From: Paenibacillus_D sp047238105
Lineage (GTDB): Bacteria; Bacillota; Bacilli; Paenibacillales; Paenibacillaceae
NCBI RefSeq assembly: GCF_047238105.1
Contig: NZ_JBDFMD010000001.1
Location: 7,215,941 to 7,279,940 of the forward strand
Length of the DNA: 64,000 nucleotides
Direction of reading: 5' to 3'
The position numbers and the translations under genes were made by a program. The notes below the pieces were generated by a model, which saw nothing but the letters and a program-made list of their open reading frames with translations, was not told where the DNA came from and did not search any database. The first letter of the stretch is position 1. The number at the start of each line of letters is the position of its first letter. This document shows positions 8,859 to 17,557 of this stretch, piece by piece.

Positions 8859-8884
8859 AACCCACGCCAAGCGTGGGTTTTTCG
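8859..8884 (+). terminator. Rho-independent terminator
   Basis: AACCCACGC and GCGTGGGTT form a perfect 9-bp stem around CAA, followed by a T-rich stretch. It lies directly after the LacI remnant and isolates the dihydrofolate-reductase-like gene. Confidence 0.8.
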
Positions 8885-8956
8885 TTGTTTTAAATATGAC
8901 ATTAGGTGACATAATGAAGTTCTATAATGTAATTAGATCAACGAGAGGAGCAATAT

Positions 8957-9529
8957 ATGATGAGCCGAAGAATCATTCTAGACTTGGCCGTTACTTTGGA
9001 TGGTTTCATTGAGGGGAAAAATGGTGAAGTGGATTGGTGCATCATGGATCCCGAGCTGGAGTTTGATCAATTTTTACATCAGATTGATACTATTTTGTAT
9101 GGAAGAAAAAGCTATGACCAGTGGGGGCAATACACGCCGAATCCTGAAGATTCGGATGCGGACAAACAATTCTGGGCATTGGTTCATAGTAAAGACAAAT
9201 ATGTGTTTTCCAGGTCACAGCAAGGGACAGATCATAAAGCCGTATTTATAAATGATCATATCCTTGAAGAAGTAAATAAAATCAAGCAGAAACCTGGCAA
9301 AGACATCTGGCTGTATGGTGGAGCCAGTCTGATAACAACGTTTATCCAATTGGGACTTGTGGATGAGTTTAGATTATCCGTTCACCCCGTTGTACTGGGT
9401 GAAGGAAAACCGCTGTTTGCGGATATCAAACAACGGTTGAAGCTCAAGCTGGCTCATTCGAGAACGTTCTCCTCAGGTCTTGTGCAGCTCATGTATCATT
9501 GGGACGGTGCGATCCATGAACACCAATGA
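8957..9529 (+). CDS. dihydrofolate reductase/RibD C-terminal-domain-like protein
   Basis: A 190-residue protein of the RibD-C/DHFR-like fold. It begins MMSRRIILDLAVTLDGFIEGKNGEVDW, and the motif DTILYGRKSYDQW and the later DIWLYGGASLITTFIQLGLVDEFRLSVHPVVLGEGKPLF are hallmarks of the YyaP/YwjB group. These proteins resemble NADPH-dependent reductases, but few have known substrates. GAGGAG lies 6-9 bases before two possible ATGs. The end overlaps the UvrA-like gene by 14 nt. Confidence 0.85.
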   Translation: MMSRRIILDLAVTLDGFIEGKNGEVDWCIMDPELEFDQFLHQIDTILYGRKSYDQWGQYTPNPEDSDADKQFWALVHSKDKYVFSRSQQGTDHKAVFINDHILEEVNKIKQKPGKDIWLYGGASLITTFIQLGLVDEFRLSVHPVVLGEGKPLFADIKQRLKLKLAHSRTFSSGLVQLMYHWDGAIHEHQ

Positions 9530-11792
9530 TATCGTCATTAAAGGCGCACGCGAGAATAACCTGAACAACGTGAATGTCCGCATCCCGAAGCGGAAGATCA
9601 CAATCTTTACCGGCGTCTCGGGTTCGGGCAAATCCTCCCTGGTCTTCGATACTATCAGTGTCGAAGCCCAGCGGCAGCTCAGCGAGACGTTCTCCGCATT
9701 TATCCGCAACCGGCTGCCCCGGCTTAGTCGGCCGGATGCCGATCTCATCGAGAACCTGTCTACAGCTGTGGTCATCGATCAGAAGAGGCTCGGTGGCAAC
9801 TCCCGTTCGACGGTCGGCACAATTACAGATATTTATGCAATGCTCCGGCTGCTGTTCTCCAGAATCGGCCAACCGTTTGCCGGGAATTCGCATATGTTCT
9901 CCTTCAACGACCCCGCCGGCATGTGCCCGGAATGCTCGGGAGTCGGACAGGTGGTGCAGTTCGATGTGGAGAAGCTGCTTGACCGGTCCAAGTCGCTGAA
10001 TGATGGCGCGATCCTGTTCCCCGCATTTAAAGTGGGGGGCTGGTTATGGAATACGTATGCCCTATCCGGACTGTTCGACAACGACAAGCGGCTCGCTGAC
10101 TACACACCGGAAGAGTGGGATGTCTTCCTGCACGGCAAAGAAAGCAAGATCGTATACAACTCCAAATACGGCGCCATCGAATCGGATTACGAAGGTTTGC
10201 TGCCCAAATTCACCCGCCTGTATCTGAAGCGGGACAGCAGCGAGATGTCCGAAGCCAAGCGTGAATCGATTGACCGGTTCTTGTCCTACAGCGAATGCAG
10301 CCTGTGCAAGGGAAGCCGGCTTAATCAAGCGGCCTTAGCCTGCCGGATTAACGGAACCAACATCGCCCAATGCGCGGCCATGGAGATTGGCGAGCTTATT
10401 CGTATGATCGAAGCGATTCAGGATCCCGTCGCTGGACCGATGGTGGACGGAATTCTGACCCGGCTGAACCATCTGGTCTCGATCGGGCTGGAGTATCTGA
10501 GTCTGGACAGACAGACCTCGACGTTGTCAGGCGGGGAGTCGCAGCGTATCAAGATGGTCAGACATCTGAGCAGCAGTCTTACTGACATGATCTACATTTT
10601 CGACGAACCGAGCGTCGGGCTGCATCCGCGGGATGTTCATCGTCTGAACGGCATGCTGCGCCAGCTCCGAGATAAAGGGAATACCGTACTTGTTGTCGAG
10701 CATGACCGCGAAGTGATGGAGATCGCCGACTACATCATTGATGTCGGACCTCATGCGGGGACCCGCGGCGGAGAAATCGTCTACGAAGGCGACTTTGCAG
10801 GCTTGCTTCGCGCGGATACGTTGACAGGAAGGTACTTGAAGCAAAGTCTGCCCTTGAAAACTGCTGCCAGGGTTCCAAAAGGGCGGATGACCGTAGCCGG
10901 CGCCAGCCTGCACAATCTGAAGGATGTGACTGTCGATATTCCCGTCGGTGTGCTGACCGTGGTAACGGGAGTTGCCGGCTCAGGCAAAAGTACGCTCATT
11001 AACGGAGCCTTCTTACCCATGCATCCGGAAGCGGTTGTTATCGATCAGTCGGCTGTGGGCACATCCATCCGCTCCAATCCGGCTACCTACACAGGGATGA
11101 TGAACGAGATCCGCCGGCTGTTCGCAGCCGCCAACAAGGTGAGCGCTTCCCTGTTCAGCTTCAACTCCAAGGGGGCCTGTGCCAACTGTCAGGGTATCGG
11201 CATGATCTACACGGATCTGGCTTTTCTCGAGCCAATAAGGACGACTTGTGAAGTATGCGGGGGCAGGCGGTTCAGCGATGAAGTGCTAGCCTACAAACTG
11301 AACGGCAAATCCATCAGCGACGTCCTCGCCATGACGGTACGGGAGGCTTCTGAGTTTTTCAGCAAGAAGGAGCTGCTCCGTCAATTGCAGACGCTGGAGG
11401 ATGTGGGACTCGGATACGTAACGCTGGGCCAGCCGCTGAGCACCTTATCAGGCGGGGAATGCCAACGCATCAAACTGGCCGAGGAACTGCACAAGGAAGG
11501 CAGCCTCTATGTTATGGACGAGCCGACAACGGGACTACATATGTCCGATATCTCTCGTCTGATGGACATTATGAACCGCTTGGTCGACGGGGGCAACACG
11601 GTGGTAGTCATCGAACATAATCTGGATGTGATCAAAAGTGCAGACTGGATCATTGATGTAGGTCCAGAGGGCGGACACCGGGGCGGCCAGATTGTATTCG
11701 AAGGCACGCCTGCCCAGCTTGCTGCTGCCGAGCATTCAATAACGGGGACGTATCTGCGCAAGGCGGAAGCCAGCCAGGCAGCTTTTTCCTAA
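9516..11792 (+). CDS. UvrA-like ABC ATPase (UvrA paralogue)
   Basis: A 758-residue soluble ABC protein with two nucleotide-binding halves like excinuclease subunit A. The first half has Walker A GVSGSGKSSL near residue 34 and signature LSGGESQRIK. The second has GVAGSGKSTL and LSGGECQRIK. Paired Cys motifs (CPECSGVGQ; CANCQGIG; CEVCGGRRF) are UvrA-type zinc sites. It is much shorter than housekeeping UvrA (about 940-950 residues), as in the class II UvrA-like proteins linked to drug self-resistance or unknown DNA transactions. The start at 9516 (MNTNDIVIKG) fits the family; the gene overlaps the preceding one. A WYL regulator follows. Confidence 0.9.
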   Translation: MNTNDIVIKGARENNLNNVNVRIPKRKITIFTGVSGSGKSSLVFDTISVEAQRQLSETFSAFIRNRLPRLSRPDADLIENLSTAVVIDQKRLGGNSRSTVGTITDIYAMLRLLFSRIGQPFAGNSHMFSFNDPAGMCPECSGVGQVVQFDVEKLLDRSKSLNDGAILFPAFKVGGWLWNTYALSGLFDNDKRLADYTPEEWDVFLHGKESKIVYNSKYGAIESDYEGLLPKFTRLYLKRDSSEMSEAKRESIDRFLSYSECSLCKGSRLNQAALACRINGTNIAQCAAMEIGELIRMIEAIQDPVAGPMVDGILTRLNHLVSIGLEYLSLDRQTSTLSGGESQRIKMVRHLSSSLTDMIYIFDEPSVGLHPRDVHRLNGMLRQLRDKGNTVLVVEHDREVMEIADYIIDVGPHAGTRGGEIVYEGDFAGLLRADTLTGRYLKQSLPLKTAARVPKGRMTVAGASLHNLKDVTVDIPVGVLTVVTGVAGSGKSTLINGAFLPMHPEAVVIDQSAVGTSIRSNPATYTGMMNEIRRLFAAANKVSASLFSFNSKGACANCQGIGMIYTDLAFLEPIRTTCEVCGGRRFSDEVLAYKLNGKSISDVLAMTVREASEFFSKKELLRQLQTLEDVGLGYVTLGQPLSTLSGGECQRIKLAEELHKEGSLYVMDEPTTGLHMSDISRLMDIMNRLVDGGNTVVVIEHNLDVIKSADWIIDVGPEGGHRGGQIVFEGTPAQLAAAEHSITGTYLRKAEASQAAFS

Positions 11793-11848
11793 AGCCGTGG
11801 TATAATGAGAGACATCTAAGTTATCGACCAAGTAGAGGAGGGAGCATT

Positions 11849-12811
11849 CTGAGAGCAGATCGGCTGCTGACCATTCTTTTATTGCTGCAGAACCGGGGAA
11901 GAATGACCTCGCGAGAACTCGCGGACAAGCTGGAGGTGTCGGAGCGCACTATCTTTCGCGATATGGAGGCGTTAAGCGCAGCGGGCATCCCCGTCTACGC
12001 CGAGCGCGGCTCCGCAGGCGGATGGATGTTATCGGAAGGGTACCGGACCAATCTGACCGGGATGAAGACAGAGGAGATCTTGTCGCTGCTGCTCACCAAC
12101 CCGTCCAATCTGCTGGATGACCTCGGCATCAAAGAGCATTTTGATGCCGCTTTGCAGAAATTACTGGCCGCCTCCCCGTCGGCAATCAAAAAGAATGCCG
12201 AAATGGTGAGGCAGCGGATGCTTGTTGACGGGGCGGGCTGGCATCAGTCGAAGGAATCGTTCGAGCATTTATCGACTGTCCAGGAAGCGGTCTGGGAAGA
12301 GCGGCAGCTGAACATACAGTACCGCAGAGACGAGGAGACCGTGGAGCGGATCGTCAATCCGCTCGGTATCGTCGCCAAACGAAACGTCTGGTATCTGATC
12401 GCAGAATCCAGCGGAGACCTGCGTACCTATCGCATATCTCGTCTGATGGGCGCCCGCATGTTGGAAGCGACATTCGAGCGGCCTGCTGACTTTGATCTGG
12501 AGCAGTATTGGGAACAATCGACACAGCAGTTCAAACAGAATCTGCCCCGATATCCTGCGCGGCTGAGGGCTCATCGGAAGCTGCACTCACGTATCGGACA
12601 AGAGCGATATGCCAAAATCATAGGAATCGGAGAAGCCGGGCAAGACAGTGAATGGTCGGAGTTGGACGTGGAGTTCCAGACGCTGGGCTCCGCTTGCGAG
12701 ATCATCCTCAGCTACGGCTCACTTGTGGAAGTGCTGACTCCGGAGGAGTTACGGGCGAAAGTGGTGTCGGAATTGACAGCAACTGCGTTTATCTATACTC
12801 GTAACAGCTGA
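11849..12811 (+). CDS. YafY-type HTH regulator with WYL domain (apparent CTG start)
   Basis: A DNA-binding regulator with an N-terminal HTH_11 domain (GRMTSRELADKLEVSERTIF) and a C-terminal WYL domain (about residues 145-230, including NVWYLIAESSGDLRTYRISR) that binds ligands or nucleic acid in related proteins. The family N-terminus MRADRLL-x-I is present here as CTG-AGA-GCA-GAT, with AGGAGG seven bases before the CTG. An in-frame TTG at 11882 has no ribosome site and would cut off the first helix, so I choose CTG at 11849 (320 residues). TATAAT at 11802-11807 may be its -10 element. Confidence 0.85.
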   Translation: MRADRLLTILLLLQNRGRMTSRELADKLEVSERTIFRDMEALSAAGIPVYAERGSAGGWMLSEGYRTNLTGMKTEEILSLLLTNPSNLLDDLGIKEHFDAALQKLLAASPSAIKKNAEMVRQRMLVDGAGWHQSKESFEHLSTVQEAVWEERQLNIQYRRDEETVERIVNPLGIVAKRNVWYLIAESSGDLRTYRISRLMGARMLEATFERPADFDLEQYWEQSTQQFKQNLPRYPARLRAHRKLHSRIGQERYAKIIGIGEAGQDSEWSELDVEFQTLGSACEIILSYGSLVEVLTPEELRAKVVSELTATAFIYTRNS

Positions 12812-12854
12812 TCCTCCAGTTGAAATATGGATTTTCAATCCATTATCCGTCGCG

Positions 12855-13568
12855 TTAATGGTGTATCGGCGGAATTGGACTCGCAACGGCTTGGGAGAGA
12901 TACAATTGTCCATCTTCGTCGATGGAGGCAAATACGACATCTTCTTTCTTCAACCCTTTGTCTTGCAACTGCAACTCCAGCCAAGCGATATCTTTATTCA
13001 AATAGGCCAGCACGTTCTCAGAAACGGTTCCTTCAAGAATCAAAGGGTAGGCGAGTCCTTTTTGTTTCTTTTCCAGACCTAAATCCTCTGCCGTAACTGG
13101 GGTTTTCGAAGGTTTTTTATACACGGTTAATCTGCCGTTTGCCTCCAATATGGCAAGCTCTACCTCGTCTAACTGAAAAACATCTTTTTCCCGAAGCATC
13201 TGAAGGATGTTATCCATTGAATAGCGTCCTTTTTGCAGATTATGCATCAGGAAACTTCCGTTATGCACAACCACAGTTGGCTCGAACGTGATCCACCGCC
13301 CGAATTTCCTCGCCTTTATGGCCAGTAATGACACGCCACGCTGCAAGAGGCCAATTAAAATAATGGCGACGACGGTGTGTAAGTGTTCAATTTTGGGATC
13401 AGCAATATCAGCACCGACTACAGCGCCTAATGCAAGAATGACAAGAAAATCGAATACCGGCATTTCACCGATCGAGCGCTTCCCCATGTATAATGCAACG
13501 ATTAACATAAGGGGAAAGATGGTGACGATCCGTCCTGACACCAATAGCAATTCCTTCATTAGTTCCAA
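12855..13568 (-). CDS. DUF421/YetF-family membrane protein
   Basis: A roughly 237-residue protein with three N-terminal membrane segments (about residues 5-75), including KRSIGEMPVFDFLVILALGAV, which is typical of YetF/DUF421. A cytoplasmic domain follows with PTVVVHNGSFLMHNLQKGRYSMDNIL. The preferred start is TTG at 13568, because AAAGAGGTGG lies just before it; an ATG at 13619 would add 17 residues without a ribosome site. The C-terminus is longer than usual. YetF-like proteins occur in spore and membrane stress contexts; the role is unknown. Confidence 0.85.
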   Translation of the reverse strand: MELMKELLLVSGRIVTIFPLMLIVALYMGKRSIGEMPVFDFLVILALGAVVGADIADPKIEHLHTVVAIILIGLLQRGVSLLAIKARKFGRWITFEPTVVVHNGSFLMHNLQKGRYSMDNILQMLREKDVFQLDEVELAILEANGRLTVYKKPSKTPVTAEDLGLEKKQKGLAYPLILEGTVSENVLAYLNKDIAWLELQLQDKGLKKEDVVFASIDEDGQLYLSQAVASPIPPIHH

Positions 13569-13736
13569 TATGTCCACCTCTTTGGTGCAGATCGGGTAAA
13601 AGACATGTTCATGTGACACCTCTGCGGTTTATTGTTCACAATATGTCCAATAACGTTTGCCAATAAACTTATGGTTGGTTTCACAACTGATTGAAAAAAC
13701 GAAGAAAAGGGTACTTGTGGGGAGGGGGGATGGCAT

Positions 13737-14726
13737 GTGAACTACAAGAACTTCTCCGATCTCCAACAATTAATTAAATCCAATTTACATCTCTTGCAGT
13801 CCAGGAAATTCGATCTGATCGTCGGCATCCCAAGAAGCGGCATGATCCCTGCCTACATGGCAGCCTTGTATTTGAACAAGAAATGCTGCGACTTGGATGC
13901 GCTCATACATAATAAACCATTGAAGACAGGTTCTACACGGAAGGCTAAAGATGCCTTGCAATATCCAGACGAAGCGGACAAGATCCTCCTGATCGACGAT
14001 AGTATCAAGAGTGGAAATTCACTTGCCGAAGCCGTAAATGAAATTCCGGAGCACTTGGCAGATAAAGTTACGACATTGGCCATTTTTTCTTCGGACAGGA
14101 AGAGAAAAGACGTCGACCTGTTCTTCGAATACTTGCCTTCGCCAAGATTGTTCGAATGGAATATCTTTCACGACACGATCAGCACACGCGCCTGTTTTGA
14201 AATCGATGGAGTATTATGTGCCCGTCCATCGAGAGAGCAGACTCGCGACAACGATGAATACAGTCAGTTCATTTTGAATGCGCCTCCGCTGTACATCCCG
14301 ACCCACAAGATCGGAAGCGTGCTCACAACCCGAAGTGAGAAATACCGCGGCCTAACCGAAGCTTGGTTAAGACAGCATGGCGTACGCTATGACCATCTTA
14401 TTATGCTGGATCACTCGACAGAGACTCAGCCGCAACCTGTCCATGCTGTTCAAAAAGCGAAGGCATATAAGCGATCCCGTCTCGATCTTATGTTTGAGAG
14501 TGAAAGAGAGCAAGCCATCCAGATTCATAGATTAACCCGCAAACCGGTTTATTGTGTGGAGACAAGCGAGATGTTTTCCAAAGGAGTAGTGTATACCAAA
14601 CTATTCGGGTCCAGAACCGTAAAAAAACATGCACTGGAGCATGTTATTAACCGTATGCCCAGGCCCATGTATCGTTCCATGCGTCTATTGTATCGTTCAC
14701 TGAAAACTTTTCTTACCAGAAAATGA
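13737..14726 (+). CDS. phosphoribosyltransferase-like protein with degenerate HAD-like domain
   Basis: A 329-residue two-part protein. Residues 1-120 form a type I phosphoribosyltransferase domain with the PRPP-binding motif ILLIDDSIKSGNS at residues 83-95. Residues 150-260 resemble a HAD-type domain beginning FEIDGVLC at 154-161. The HAD nucleophile position, normally the first Asp of D-x-D, is Glu here. Start is GTG at 13737 after AGGGGGG. It stands between DUF421 and cardiolipin synthase. The reaction is not evident; a nucleotide or glycan modification role is possible. Confidence 0.7.
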   Translation: MNYKNFSDLQQLIKSNLHLLQSRKFDLIVGIPRSGMIPAYMAALYLNKKCCDLDALIHNKPLKTGSTRKAKDALQYPDEADKILLIDDSIKSGNSLAEAVNEIPEHLADKVTTLAIFSSDRKRKDVDLFFEYLPSPRLFEWNIFHDTISTRACFEIDGVLCARPSREQTRDNDEYSQFILNAPPLYIPTHKIGSVLTTRSEKYRGLTEAWLRQHGVRYDHLIMLDHSTETQPQPVHAVQKAKAYKRSRLDLMFESEREQAIQIHRLTRKPVYCVETSEMFSKGVVYTKLFGSRTVKKHALEHVINRMPRPMYRSMRLLYRSLKTFLTRK

Positions 14727-14838
14727 AACCGTCCCGTTGCAAGCAATGCGTACCCGCCATAAGCCCATATTTTCGTTGTCAATCAACATTCGGAATGCTA
14801 AGATGAAGGGCGACATCACATGAAGAGGTGGGAACGTC

Positions 14839-16284
14839 TTGGAAGCCGGGAATATCACTACACTTATCCTTTCCATCGCAACTTTAATCAACATCGTCCT
14901 TGCCTGTATCGTGGTCTTCATTGAACGCAGGGATATCGGTTCCACTTGGGCCTGGCTGATGGTTTTATTTTTCATACCGGTGTTGGGGTTCGTCGTATAC
15001 GTGTTCCTCGGCCGTCAATTAATACAAAAAAACTTCTTTCAGCTCACAGCTGAAGAGCTTGCGTTTTTCCAGGAGACGGCGGACCACCAATTTCAAGACA
15101 TCCATAAGCACGGCGGGCTTCTTCACAAGTATGCCAATCTCGTCAAAATGAATCTGAAATCGTCCAACGCCTTGGTCACCACGGATAATGAAGTAAAGAT
15201 TTATCATGATGGACAAGCCAAATTTGATGCGTTGTTTGCGGATATCCGGGAAGCAACGGATGAAATTAATATCGAATATTACATTATCAAACCGGATACC
15301 CTCGGCAAAAAACTGCGGGATCTGTTAACTGAAAAGGCGAAAGAAGGCGTGAAGGTCCGCGTGCTCTACGACGAGGTTGGGTCGAGACGGATGTCTCGCT
15401 CGTTCTTCAGCGAGTTGATCAAGCATGGGGGCGAGGTCGCCGCTTTTTTTCCGTCCTGGTTTCGACTGATCAATCTTCGCATCAACAACCGCAATCACCG
15501 CAAGCTGTGCATTATTGACGGTGAGGTGGGGTATGTAGGCGGATTTAATGTCGGGGATGAATATTTGGGTCTAAACGAACGCATGGGGTATTGGCGGGAT
15601 ACGCATCTGCGGATAACAGGCGGGGCAGTCGCTTTGATCCAAGGGCGATTCATTATGGATTGGAGCAAGGCCACCAATTATGAACGTCAGCATATTGAAG
15701 AACATTTCACATTCCGTCCCGATCATCACCCTGGCAACAGCGCGATCCAGATTATATCGAGCGGGCCGAACTCGCAAACCGAGCATTTGAAGATCATGTA
15801 TCTGAAGATGATTCTGAATGCCAAGCGCAGCGTGTTCATTCAGACACCCTATTTCATCCCCGACGCAAGCTTTATGGACGCCTGCAAAATGGCCCTGTTG
15901 TCGGGGGTGGACGTGCGCATCATGATTCCGAACAAACCAGATCATCCGTTTGTGTACTCGGCTACGCTGGCACACGTCGGGGAACTGCTGCCATATGGCG
16001 TGAAGATCCTGCAGTACGAAAAAGGCTTCATGCATGCCAAAACGATCGTCGTCGATGAAGAGGTCGCTTCCGTCGGCACGATGAATATCGATCCGCGCAG
16101 CTTCCGCTTGAACTTTGAAGTGAACGCGCTGGTGTATGACGCCGGCATCGCCAAGGAGCTTCACGAATTATTTCTGCACGACACCGCATACTGTATGGAG
16201 CTGACGAAAGAGCTCTACAGCAAGCGCTCGAACTTGGCCAAGTTCAAACAGGCGGTTGCTCGTCTGCTTTCGCCGATTTTATGA
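14839..16284 (+). CDS. cls: cardiolipin synthase (phospholipase D superfamily)
   Basis: A 481-residue membrane enzyme that joins two phosphatidylglycerol molecules to make cardiolipin. Two N-terminal membrane spans (about residues 5-25 and 33-55) precede two HKD catalytic motifs: NHRKLCIIDGEVGYVGGFN near residue 218 and MHAKTIVVDEEVASVGTMN near residue 397. Length matches the family (about 480). Start is TTG at 14839, nine bases after AGAGGTGGG. The stop overlaps the next gene's ATG (ATGA), coupling it to the MFS transporter. Confidence 0.94.
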   Translation: MEAGNITTLILSIATLINIVLACIVVFIERRDIGSTWAWLMVLFFIPVLGFVVYVFLGRQLIQKNFFQLTAEELAFFQETADHQFQDIHKHGGLLHKYANLVKMNLKSSNALVTTDNEVKIYHDGQAKFDALFADIREATDEINIEYYIIKPDTLGKKLRDLLTEKAKEGVKVRVLYDEVGSRRMSRSFFSELIKHGGEVAAFFPSWFRLINLRINNRNHRKLCIIDGEVGYVGGFNVGDEYLGLNERMGYWRDTHLRITGGAVALIQGRFIMDWSKATNYERQHIEEHFTFRPDHHPGNSAIQIISSGPNSQTEHLKIMYLKMILNAKRSVFIQTPYFIPDASFMDACKMALLSGVDVRIMIPNKPDHPFVYSATLAHVGELLPYGVKILQYEKGFMHAKTIVVDEEVASVGTMNIDPRSFRLNFEVNALVYDAGIAKELHELFLHDTAYCMELTKELYSKRSNLAKFKQAVARLLSPIL

Positions 16285-17507
16285 AATCTCCTTTCTTCCC
16301 CAGGCTCAAGGGGAACAGCCGGGGCTGTTTGGCTTTTGAGCCGTTATTTCTTATTCCTTACAGCATGTTCATCACCTATGCCACGATCTATATGAGGGAG
16401 CTTGGCTTAAGCGAGACGCAAATCGGCTGGGTGACTACGCTCTCGCTGGTCGTACAAGTGTTCTCGTCCTTTTTAAGCGGATATCTGACTGATCTGATGG
16501 GCCGGAAGGCAGCGCTGCTGACCTTTGATCTAATCAGCTGGTCCGTTGGCACGCTCCTGTGGGCGGTGTCGCAGAACGTCTGGTTTTTTGTTGCTGCGGC
16601 TCTCATTAACGGTTTTCAGCGTGTTCCTCATACTGCGTTTTACTGTCTGCTCGTCGAGGATACAGAGCCACGGGAACGCTCCTATGTCTTCACTGTGCTG
16701 CAGGTGATCGGCGTCATCGGCGGCTTGTTCGCTCCGCTGGGTGGATTGCTCGTCTATCATTACGGATTGGTCACTGGCGTTCGCATCATGTATGTGATCG
16801 CTTTTGTCCTGATGACCGCCCAGTTTCTAGGCCGCCATTTTACGACTCATGAGACGGAGATGGGCCTCCGCAAAAAACGCGAAGCTCGCGAGCTCGGGTT
16901 AAACGCAAGCCTCCGGGATTACATCACGACGATCCGAGCCGTCCTGGCTGATCGGAGCCTGCAGCTCATGTTCGGCGTATACATCCTGTTCAACTTCCAG
17001 ATGATGGTCAAGGGAACCTATCTTGCGTTATTTCTGAGGGAAGAGATCGGCATGGCGGACAATTGGATCTCGCTGGTGCCGGCGGTATCCTCCGTCGTGA
17101 TGCTGCTCGTCTTATGGCAGGTGATCCCGCGCATCTCGGATCGACTGATGCATCGTACGATGCTGTGGGGATTTATCTTGTCCGCGATCTCAAACGCTAT
17201 CCTGGCGTTAACCCCGACGGGGGCGATGAGCTGGATCGTCATCAGCACCGTACTCGCTGCCGGCGCCACGATGATAACTGCACCTTATCTGGAAGCGGTC
17301 GTAGCCAATGCGATCGACGATGAACGCCGGGCCAAAATGTTCGCCGTCCTGTCCGTCCTCGTGCTCCTTGTCGTCTCTCCCTCGGGCATCATCGGCGGCT
17401 GGGCGTATGCGATCGCTCCACAGATTCCGATCTGGCTCGTGACAGGGGCTTTCGTGCTGAGCATCCCGCTCCTGGTGGCCGGGGCTCGTCAGGGTGGGGA
17501 GAGTTAA
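16281..17507 (+). CDS. MFS transporter
   Basis: A 408-residue permease with twelve predicted membrane segments. The loop between spans 2 and 3 has the MFS motif GYLTDLMGRKAAL (about residues 68-80). The start shares four bases with the end of cls. It resembles small drug or metabolite exporters, but the substrate cannot be assigned. Confidence 0.88.
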   Translation: MKSPFFPRLKGNSRGCLAFEPLFLIPYSMFITYATIYMRELGLSETQIGWVTTLSLVVQVFSSFLSGYLTDLMGRKAALLTFDLISWSVGTLLWAVSQNVWFFVAAALINGFQRVPHTAFYCLLVEDTEPRERSYVFTVLQVIGVIGGLFAPLGGLLVYHYGLVTGVRIMYVIAFVLMTAQFLGRHFTTHETEMGLRKKREARELGLNASLRDYITTIRAVLADRSLQLMFGVYILFNFQMMVKGTYLALFLREEIGMADNWISLVPAVSSVVMLLVLWQVIPRISDRLMHRTMLWGFILSAISNAILALTPTGAMSWIVISTVLAAGATMITAPYLEAVVANAIDDERRAKMFAVLSVLVLLVVSPSGIIGGWAYAIAPQIPIWLVTGAFVLSIPLLVAGARQGGES

Positions 17508-17557
17508 TTCCAAACATCGATACCAAACTTTTCAATAGTGGGGATGAGGTGATGATA

